Assembly: GCA_000226015.1 (NCBI GenBank)
Contig: JH154726.1
Location: 73,266-99,586 of the forward strand
Source of the DNA: Mnemiopsis leidyi
Lineage: Eukaryota; Ctenophora; Tentaculata; Lobata; Bolinopsidae
DNA: 26,321 bases
Reading direction: 5' to 3'
The translations under genes were made by a program, and so were the position numbers. This document shows positions 20,201-26,321 of this stretch, piece after piece. How positions within the stretch are numbered: position 1 is the first letter of the stretch; the number at the start of each line of letters is the position of its first letter. The notes under the pieces are model-generated. The model was not told the origin of the DNA. It worked only from the letters and a program-made list of their open reading frames with translations, and did not search any database.

Positions 20201-23200
20201 GTTTTGTAAACTCACCGTTCAATTTCTGAAATAGGAACTGCATAATGTTATTGTTCGTAACGTCACCTCACACTCAAAAATAAACGATTATGTAATGGTA
20301 TTGTTAGAAAGGTGGTTACAGGTTTATATTAATTTTAAATGAACGTGATTTTGATGATAACGCTACAAATGGAACGACAAACATGACGAACAAATTTTAT
20401 CCTACATCAACGATCATATTCTAGAGAAAGTTTACAACTAAAAACCGACATGTTGATAATATTGGGGTGGAATCAAATCAATGACACTGTGAAACTTCCT
20501 TCTAGTCTTCAGATTGACATCCTGTCTCTCGTCCCGGGAAAGCATTTTACCACCCTGACCCGTCAGGGCGTCAGACCCACTACATTTCTGTTCAAATGGC
20601 CCTGTTTTCCCTTCATAGCTTTAAACGTAGTGTTAAAGCCGATCTCAACTCACCTGCTGCTCAGTTCAAGTTGGATATCCTAGACAACTGTTAATATTGC
20701 TGGTACAACCCAGTTAATCTCTACTTAACTCTTCATATCCCAACTTGTAGAGTATGTTGTTATTGTTAGTGTTTCGAAGATAATGGAAATTTTCCCATAC
20801 AGTGAGACGAACGATGGTTTACGACTGATGTTACGAAGATATCGTAGATTGTAGTCCCAATAGCGTCCCTTCTTTTTACCCGCTAATAAGTATTGTACTA
20901 ACTTCCCAAATGTGGCCTTGTATTCAAACTAAGGTGTTCGTAATATAGCGTGGTGGTACATTGAACACAACACGTCTTTTGGATCTCTTATCACATGTAT
21001 TATTCTGGTTCGTGTGTCCGAGGGAAACAAATTAATATGACTGTACTGGTTATGAGATTTCATCAATCTGGGACTTGGGTCAGAGTACAGGTTTCTACCT
21101 GACATGTGCACGTTGCTATTGATCCAGGGAGCTGATATCCTGTGATCACGTGTTTTGAGAGGATGTTCTGCTGGCAGATTAGGAAGCTGTGTGAGGTGTA
21201 TCTGTCGCACAATCTCCGGAGTCCAGGTAGTTCCCGGGGTGTGTAGTCACAATGACGTCATCAGGACGAGGTGTGAAGAGTTTTCTTGACAAGCTGCTCT
21301 GTGCAGGATTGCGGGTAGCAGTAACCTTCCACTGAGATGTGTCTTATCGGCAACATGTGTCTTATCGGCAACATGTGTCTTATCGGCAACATCAGCAGTT
21401 CAAACAGAGATATTCCTTGTTTAATGTGTTGTCGATGTCTCAATAACTCCCGCTTATGTAGGTACTCTTACACGCGCAGTATAATTTGGTAGTTGGGAAC
21501 TTTCAGAGTCCTTAGGAAGCTCAGGGTGGTGTAGTTTCTCCATTTTTACCACCAATCATTAAGGCTGAATGATAAATTTCACTATCAGAAGTACTGTTAT
21601 TTTTTTCGTGACAACAGCTCAAGATATTCAGTCAAGGAACTCTGAAATCTGTTTGAAAAGTGAGAGCCCGACACGTATTACAGCGAAAAATAAGGGGAGG
21701 GTAAATTTATCAAGAGAACAAATCCCCCGTCATCTAGTTTTTATAGAATCGAACTACACTCAGGCCTCGGTATAGTTTTACTCACGTCTTTAATATCGGA
21801 CTAACAAATTCTCGTATTCCAGCAAAGTGTCAGGACTAGCACACACCCTGTCACCTCAAGTAAAAAGTGACGGATCCACAGAACCGTTAGACGTTGACGG
21901 TCCCTGCACCCGAGCCAGAAAACAGAAGTATAACTTGGACGTGTTCTCGCCAACTCCGCTAGGTTTGTAGCAAATATTGATAAGTAAAATGTAGATTTAA
22001 TTTCGTCGTCTTATAAAATGGTCTTTAGAAAAAGTTGAAGCTAAGGTTCATGTTTCTCCAATATCTACATTTCCAATCCCATTTCAGCTCCAAAAGAAGT
22101 GGATTTGCTGGCCGCTGGACCGTCTCCCAAACTCTCTGGAGTTCCTGAGTTGGAGAACAACTACTATCTGAGGTCGACCCCAAGGAAACTGGTAGGAATG
22201 TTGGATGAGTGGGATGCAAGATGGGACAACGTCATCATGCCCGACCAAGTGTCACAATGTTCTCATTCTGTGGTGAGTCCAGTCAGATTTTCTAAATAAC
22301 TCTATCTCAGCTTTACCTGTTTACTGTTTTAGTAACTCGTGATAGATAGAAACCGGATTTCGTTGTATTATTCTCCTGCTCCACAAAGCGTGTTTGTCTC
22401 ATGGTAGTTCTACTAGGTCAGTGACGGGACGTTTCTCCAGTGTCAGTCATTGGATTTGTACTCTAGCCAGGTTAGAAAGCTGCACACTCCACGTGTCACT
22501 CTTGTCACTCTAGTCACTCTTGTCACTCTTGTCACTCTTGTCACTCTTGTCACTCTTGTCACTCTTGTCACTCTTGTCACTCTTGTCACAAGTCCGTGTC
22601 ATGGACCTAACAGTCACTCTTCACAAGTCCATGTCATGGACCTAACAGTCCAACACTTACTACTTTATGTCACGAACATCCTCAAGTCATACTACTTTAT
22701 GTCACCCTATCAACATCCTCAAGTCAAAGCGATCCAAACTTGCCCTTTTCCACTCCTGCCTCCTACATATGAAAGTCATACAAATCCAATGCTTACCTTT
22801 TTTCTTCATCACTGCTTCCTACACAGACTTTCACTTTTAGAATCATGATTTTAGTGCAACATAAGACATCGTTACACTTCTAAAAAAATTACAAACTTCT
22901 GTCTCGACTAAACTATTATTCTTCAAAATTTTAAGTTTCGAAGTTGAAATTCGTGAATCAACGTCTAACATTTAAATCCTCCAGGGTCAGATTACCGTGC
23001 CAACAGAAAACCCACCCTCCGAGTTTGTCGTCAAGCGTCCGAGGGTCGTGGAATCCCCGATAGACCCCGTACTCCTTAAATCACCTGGACCCGTAACAAG
23101 ACTACGATCTCCCGGAGTTGCTCTATCTCAGACTCCTCCTCGTAATCCACGCTCACAAACTCCCCCTCGCAACACCCGATCTCAGACGCCACCATGTAAC

Positions 23201-23557
23201 ACCCGATCTCAGACCCCGCCATGTAACACGCGATCCAGAAGTCCTGCTGCAACCCGATCACGTTCTCCAGGGCGAGCCACACGATCCAGATCTCCAGAAC
23301 ATAACCAGAGAAACCTGCGCTCTAATTCTCCCTGCAGGTCGAGAAACAACTCTACTAAACAAACTGATTCACCTTCTCAGACCAAGAAAGTTTCGGGCAA
23401 ACAAGCGAACTGTCCGTCTCAAACGAGGAGTTTAGCGAAGCAATCAAATTCTCCCTCACAAACTAGAAGAAAACAGACTTATTCCCCGGTACAGTCTCCG
23501 AACAAACGATCCCATGGCTCGCTCTCCACCAAACGTCGGGTCATCAATCACAGCTAG
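14219..23557 (+). CDS. DBF4: DBF4 homologue, regulatory subunit of the Cdc7 (DDK) kinase, 12 coding exons
   Basis: Activator of Cdc7, which phosphorylates MCM proteins to fire replication origins; nuclear. Join of 14219-14231, 14502-14584, 14736-14899, 15461-15536, 15736-15888, 17028-17160, 17786-17858, 18037-18112, 18395-18546, 21823-21962, 22088-22272, 22985-23557; 1821 bases, 606 residues plus stop, all introns GT-AG and all phases consistent. Motif N (BRCT-like) is at about residues 17-65 and 115-163 (KVFYFDFKN, LGGRVEYFFGKEVQYLIT). Motif M begins VEDTGKKYKP at 164. The zinc finger is C245-x2-C248-x9-H258-x5-H264. The tail (464 onward) is made of SQTPP/SRSP repeats. Human DBF4 is 674 residues, so this is near full length. 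The start exon is the least certain part. Confidence 0.88.
14502..14584 (+). CDS. DBF4: DBF4 exon 2
   Basis: Acceptor TTTTTTTGCAG, donor GTTAGA. Encodes PESLNGSLRYKALENKVFYF then DFKNTST, the first strand of motif N (compare GKVFYLDLPS in human DBF4). Confidence 0.82.
14736..14899 (+). CDS. DBF4: DBF4 exon 3
   Basis: Acceptor TTTATCAG, donor GTTAGT after CCT GA. Encodes LEKEIRKLGGRVEYFFGKEV then QYLITDKPQMKDA, the diagnostic motif N/BRCT segment. Ends after two bases, completed by T of exon 4. Confidence 0.88.
15461..15536 (+). CDS. DBF4: DBF4 exon 4
   Basis: Acceptor AATTTCCAG, donor GTGAGT. Only the frame TSQSMRDAAPTHSEWAYSDQ joins both neighbours. This linker is not conserved, so frame choice rests on phase. 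Confidence 0.7.
15736..15888 (+). CDS. DBF4: DBF4 exon 5
   Basis: Acceptor AATTTTCCCAG, donor GTTTTA. Encodes SRASKMMEMASVTKSQGSCD then VWSRAKERGTTIKTVDNFVA, matching the second half of the motif N region (SRGKLLVEKA..SWGVKILHIDDI in human). Confidence 0.85.
15889..15989. repeat. 34-bp tandem repeat x3 at the start of intron 5
   Basis: Three units beginning at 15889, 15923 and 15957 (GTTTTACACAAATCAGGATG...). The first unit starts with the GT of the exon 5 splice donor. Confidence 0.9.
17028..17160 (+). CDS. DBF4: DBF4 exon 6 (motif M)
   Basis: Acceptor TATGTCCAG, donor GTAATG. Encodes VEDTGKKYKPQVLDDAQSWQ then TIDASALTDDSPFNTEKRRI. It aligns with human motif M (VEDMSQLYRP...CSPFD), which binds Cdc7. 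Stops in frame just upstream of the acceptor support this boundary. Confidence 0.85.
17157..17190. repeat. 17-bp tandem duplication of the exon 6 splice donor
   Basis: TTAGGTAATGAGATTAA occurs twice back to back, duplicating the donor. Using the second donor would add GNEIN and then an in-frame TAG. Confidence 0.9.
17786..17858 (+). CDS. DBF4: DBF4 exon 7
   Basis: Acceptor TTTCTCTTCCAG, donor GTACCT. Encodes ANQQTKPTTVRGILKKEVSV then AKKKR, the basic linker between motif M and the zinc finger. Confidence 0.8.
18037..18112 (+). CDS. DBF4: DBF4 exon 8 (first half of zinc finger)
   Basis: Acceptor AATATTATGCAG, donor GTAAGT. Encodes IRKRGGGKCEGCNVRFENLE then T, with zinc ligands C245 and C248. 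Confidence 0.9.
18395..18546 (+). CDS. DBF4: DBF4 exon 9 (second half of zinc finger)
   Basis: Acceptor CTCGGCAG, donor GTTTGT. Begins HLSGDQH, giving zinc ligands H258 and H264, then a helical stretch (HFEAIDQMISEGLSLDSFL) as in the family. Confidence 0.9.
18547..20789. other. DBF4 intron 9, first part; no gene seen
   Basis: The longest DBF4 intron (3276 bp). No extra exon fits the phase. A GC-rich stretch near 19800-20020 (GCCGCGCAGCGCGCGC) looks like repeat debris. A 58-codon plus-strand frame ending at 20694 (SFKRSVKADLNSPAAQFKLD) might be the end of a decayed retroelement, without firm evidence. Confidence 0.4.
20790..21443 (-). pseudogene. sulfotransferase pseudogene, antisense inside DBF4 intron 9
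   Basis: Cytosolic-type sulfotransferases transfer sulfate from PAPS. The minus strand shows, in order, an N-terminal part ISVEGYCYPQSCTEQLVKKT, then FTPRPDDVIVTTHP in another frame. Next comes TTWTPEIVRQIHLTQLPNLP, shifted again: the PAPS-loop residues between HP and TTW are deleted. The 3'-phosphate-binding segment RIIHVIRDPKDVLCSMYHH follows, then an in-frame TAG (20931-20929), then KATFGKLVQYLLAGKKKGRY and WDYN. Two frameshifts, a deletion of the PKSG loop and a nonsense codon make it dead. Homology runs without introns across what are usually several exons, which suggests a processed copy. An 18-bp triplication lies in its 5' part. Confidence 0.85.
21337..21390. repeat. 18-bp tandem repeat x3
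   Basis: ATGTGTCTTATCGGCAAC three times exactly. On the minus strand it encodes LPIRHM repeats inside the N-terminal part of the sulfotransferase pseudogene, in frame. Confidence 0.95.
21823..21962 (+). CDS. DBF4: DBF4 exon 10
   Basis: Acceptor TCGTATTCCAG, donor GTTTGT. Encodes SGLAHTLSPQVKSDGSTEPL then DVDGPCTRARKQKYNLDVFS, a poorly conserved region. Phase 2 in, phase 1 out, both matching neighbours. Confidence 0.75.
22088..22272 (+). CDS. DBF4: DBF4 exon 11
   Basis: Acceptor CCCATTTCAG, donor GTGAGT. Encodes YYLRSTPRKLVGMLDEWDAR in its middle, a hydrophobic-charged motif in an otherwise polar tail. Ends on a codon boundary. Confidence 0.78.
22494..22735. repeat. intron 11 tandem repeats: 9-bp minisatellite and larger duplications
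   Basis: (GTCACTCTT)n, about ten copies to 22588, with one variant unit. Next comes a 35-bp duplication containing CACAAGTCC(G/A)TGTCATGGA, then a duplicated TACTACTTTATGTCAC...CATCCTCAAGTCA segment. The open frame with LVTLVT repeats is an artefact. Confidence 0.9.
22985..23557 (+). CDS. DBF4: DBF4 exon 12 (terminal, SQTP/SRSP repeat tail)
   Basis: Acceptor AAATCCTCCAG; stop TAG at 23555-23557. 190 codons of basic, proline- and serine-rich, probably disordered sequence. Four 9-residue units of the type SQTPPRNTR start at 23126 and are followed by SRSPxxATR units and then PSQTKK/PSQTRR repeats. At least 13 S/T-P sites and seven SQ sites are visible. The frame is fixed by exon 11 phase and by the conserved repeat periodicity. 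Confidence 0.82.
   Translation, partial: GQITVPTENPPSEFVVKRPRVVESPIDPVLLKSPGPVTRLRSPGVALSQTPPRNPRSQTPPRNTRSQTPPCNTRSQTPPCNTRSRSPAATRSRSPGRATRSRSPEHNQRNLRSNSPCRSRNNSTKQTDSPSQTKKVSGKQANCPSQTRSLAKQSNSPSQTRRKQTYSPVQSPNKRSHGSLSTKRRVINHS
23126..23305 (+). repeat. 27-bp coding tandem repeat in DBF4 exon 12
   Basis: Four units starting TCTCAGAC(N)CC(N)CC... with mostly synonymous differences, then three divergent 24-27 bp units. It encodes the SQTPPxNTR and SRSPxxATR repeats. Confidence 0.85.
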
Positions 23558-24670
23558 CACAGCCTTACCTGACACCTCACTCATAAAATCAAAATATCAT
23601 CCAACCAGTTTCGTTTTCAGAAACCAACTTTATTGTATTGCGGATCAACCATTTTGTTTTGTGGAATATTTGTAACACCTGAGATCTTTGTGTTGTGATT
23701 GACGTTCTTGCCGTTTTTATACTCTTGCTGTATTCATTGTGCCACCGAGGAAGCCGTCTCGTCGTTAAATAATGCAGGAATTCGTGTATATCTTCGATAT
23801 TCTTTGGAAAATCAAAATATTGTTGATGTTTGACATTCTATGCTGATGGAATACCTACTCACTGTCCATGTTTCGGAAAATAGAAGCATATGTTAAATAT
23901 TACGATGACCGGTTTCATTTGTGGCATTTTTACTGATATTGTACTTAGAGATTTTACCGTCGTTCACCAAGGAGTTCAAATACGACATTGAATGAGTATA
24001 TATAATACCGTCCAAATATATTTTCTAAATGCAAAGCTTATATAATGAGCCTGTAAAGACTTCAAATAATATCCGCTAGTAAACCACTCTACTAGTCTAC
24101 TAGGAACAATATTACATGGTTCTATAGTTTTAGTTCTACAATATTTGTACTCCTTTGTGGAATTCTTTGGATTTTAAATTTAAATTGTTTGTTTTGCCAT
24201 TCATTACAGATTTATAAATGATGGGCAACCATTTTCTGTGTGCTGAGCATTTGTCTTGCTTTCTGTGACGTGAAATGCGTTGTGCATTTTTCTTGTTTAT
24301 CCTCGAAAATGTAAGATTAAATTGTTATTCCTTTTCGTGTCCATGTCTGACTTTTTACAATCGTTATAATGTTTTCTCGTGGTATTGATTATTGTATTCT
24401 CGCGTTGTGCTATGTGATATGATCTGCTTCTGAGAAATTTATTTGAATTACTTATTGCTTACAGATACATTGTAGTAGTCCATGTCAGGATTATAATTCT
24501 TGTGGTTAACGCTCATGTTCAATTATTCTAGGTTTCAATCTATGAATTAAGAAATTTTCCTTGTTTATTAGAACTAATACATTCCATCACCATTAAAGAC
24601 ATGGAAGGAAATATCTTGTCGTGATAACTGAACTGAAAATCATGAACAAATAAATTGAAACTGACCCGAA
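23558..24670 (+). other. DBF4: DBF4 3' UTR
   Basis: AT-rich sequence without open frames between the DBF4 stop and a candidate poly(A) signal. Weaker variants (ATTAAA near 24317 and 24593) could give shorter ends. Confidence 0.5.
24649..24654 (+). terminator. candidate DBF4 polyadenylation signal AATAAA
   Basis: The first canonical AATAAA downstream of the DBF4 stop, about 1.1 kb away. No transcript evidence. Confidence 0.45.
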
Positions 24671-26132
24671 GTCGTGGCCTTATAAAGTCCTTAAACAAGT
24701 TCTAGTGAATATGAAGTCCTATTAGGAATGACTATGATGACAGCAATTTTGCTAGTCAAAAAAGATATTTCGGGCACCACAGTGGCAAATTTTCAAGAAA
24801 CATGATATCTAGCCCTTTACTTCATATAAAATCAGATCCAAATGACTGATTTTCCAAAAATCCTATTAAATAATTATCTGTAATTTTAGAATCCTTTTAC
24901 CGCCTCGCCACAAGAAAAGACAACTTCTTTCGTTTGGAATGTCAATGTTTATACCTTATGCAGAATGTGTATACCGCTACATATATCTGAGGCTCATAAT
25001 CGCATCACTCCATTTACTGCCCTAATAACATCATTAGGTTTGTAACTTGTGTGATGTCGACGTTCAGATAGGGTCAAACCAGATGTTTTTAAGTAGCTCG
25101 TCTTCCACCATAATAGCTCAGATGTCGGGAATTGGGCCAGATTTATATTGCCATGGGATCAATTTTTAATCTTATCTCTCAAATTCATGGCACGGTCAGA
25201 ATTTTACCTGTGGTGACTGAACGATTAGTAATCAAATCATGTTCTAATCAGGCTCCCGTAATTAAAATTCTCCTGACTAATTGATATTCGGACTCCCTTT
25301 ACTGCTGTTTACGGTTCCCTTCTCTGCCGTTCATGTAACTTTTCGTTTAGTGCAGCTGTTCATTAGTCATATAATTTTTAAACTTAGATTTTAATTGTAT
25401 TTGTTGAGTACTTTGCCAAGTGGTTTTCATCGCAAAAGTTATGTCAAAACTTGTACAGTCAAACTGACTTACATTTACAGTTACTTACTAGATAAGGCTT
25501 TAGTTATGGGTCTGTTCTGTTACAGAAATATGGATTAAACTTAAAACACGAAAAAATGTATCTTGATCAAATCTGGAACTGCAAAATGTGATTAAACAAG
25601 TCAACATCGGAATGCCCTCAGAAAGTTAGGCATTTACTCGTCATTCCGTCAATCAAGTTGTTAATGTTTATTTAACCTCATCACGAACAATAATAACCAA
25701 ACCTATGAAATATTCCTGAAGTGGATCCATGCCGATGATAATAACCGTGGCTGATGCCCTTTACTTTCAATAGTGTTGTTAATATTATTTATAACCTTTT
25801 CAATGTGATGACAGTGGGATGTACAATATGTATACTATAACTGACATAGGTATAGTTATACTATAACTGACATCAATGTCTTAAAAATCTTGATTGATCG
25901 ACAAGAAGTGTTGTTTGTCTCGAATAGTTCTACTTTAACTCGTTCAGTGAACTTAGTGCTCATCTGAGTTTGACTAGAAAATGTTTTGTCGTGAGGGGAT
26001 ACTGAAAGGCATGGCGCTGTACATTGGTTTGGCCTAAGCCCCGAAGTTTATTGACTATTAGTATATACCGATAACTTAGCAACTGTCCTGTGTGACAGAA
26101 GATTGGTCATGTTTAGCACTTCAGCTTATGAG
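24671..26132. other. no gene seen; intergenic
   Basis: AT-rich; no supported open frame or exon. A 17-bp direct repeat TATACTATAACTGACAT occurs at 25831-25847 and 25857-25873. Confidence 0.5.
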
Positions 26133-26321
26133 CTTAGTTGGTTCTAAGCCCAGTGCTCTATGCTTAGTGGGTTCTGATCTTAGTGGGATTTGATCTTAGT
26201 GGGTTCTGATATTAGTGGGTTCTGATCTCATTGGGTTCTGATTTTAGTGGGTTCTGATCTTATTGGGTTCTGATTTTAGTTGGTTCTGATCTTATTGGGT
26301 TCTAATTTTAGTGGATTCTGA
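26133..26321. repeat. 16-bp minisatellite running off the window
   Basis: Consensus CTTAGTGGGTTCTGAT, about ten degenerate copies from 26163 to the end, plus an isolated diverged copy at 26133-26148. The array is not complete here. Confidence 0.92.

Noticed and set aside
22450..22848. 132-codon open frame with LVT repeats
   Set aside because: It lies in intron 11 and is made by the 9-bp minisatellite.
23118..23435. 105-codon overlapping frame in DBF4 exon 12
   Set aside because: Alternative frame of the coding repeat; exon 11 phase and repeat conservation fix the other frame.
26133..26321. CRISPR-like array
   Set aside because: The 16-bp units are directly adjacent without spacers and the genome is eukaryotic.

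Overview
This window is nuclear DNA of an animal, most likely a marine invertebrate. The evidence is spliced genes with GT-AG introns and long introns and intergenic stretches. It also carries a tRNA-derived SINE, decayed non-LTR retrotransposons of the ERYI..WKI..GL type, foldback MITE-like elements and many micro- and minisatellites. I cannot fix the phylum from sequence alone.

Layout. (1) 1-270 is a CATA microsatellite. Just beyond it lie three short minus-strand exons (1127-1238, 582-709, 280-391). Their splice phases join into one open frame of about 115 residues that leaves the window to the left; the family is not recognised. (2) 2431-5369, minus strand: an intronless kinesin-3 family gene, best read as KIF28/KLP-6-like (motor, coiled coil, FHA, kinesin-associated region, C2-like domain). 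It is broken by one single-base frameshift in an A run just before switch I, and it ends in a CaaX-like CCIS. (3) 5370-14200 holds no confirmed host gene. It carries a LINE ORF1 remnant (minus), a tRNA-derived SINE, a frameshifted LINE ORF2 tail (plus), three GC-rich foldback elements, a second degenerate SINE copy and a 103-bp duplicated segment. (4) 14219-23557, plus strand: a complete DBF4 homologue (regulatory subunit of the Cdc7/DDK kinase) that I could splice from 12 coding exons into 606 codons with all phases consistent. It includes motif N (BRCT-like), motif M and the CCHH zinc finger (motif C). The last exon encodes a tail of tandem SQTPP/SRSP repeats. Intron 9 contains an antisense, multiply broken sulfotransferase pseudogene; several introns hold tandem repeats, two of them at splice donors. 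(5) 23558-26321 is the DBF4 3' UTR with a candidate AATAAA, then intergenic DNA, ending in a 16-bp minisatellite that runs off the window.

The genes are not an operon and need not work together. DBF4 acts in S-phase origin firing, and the kinesin is a microtubule motor. No CRISPR array, intact tRNA, rRNA or bacterial-type system was found. The most unusual points are the CaaX-ended single-exon kinesin with one frameshift, the combined SQ/TP repeat tail of DBF4, and the hidden three-exon gene at the left edge.
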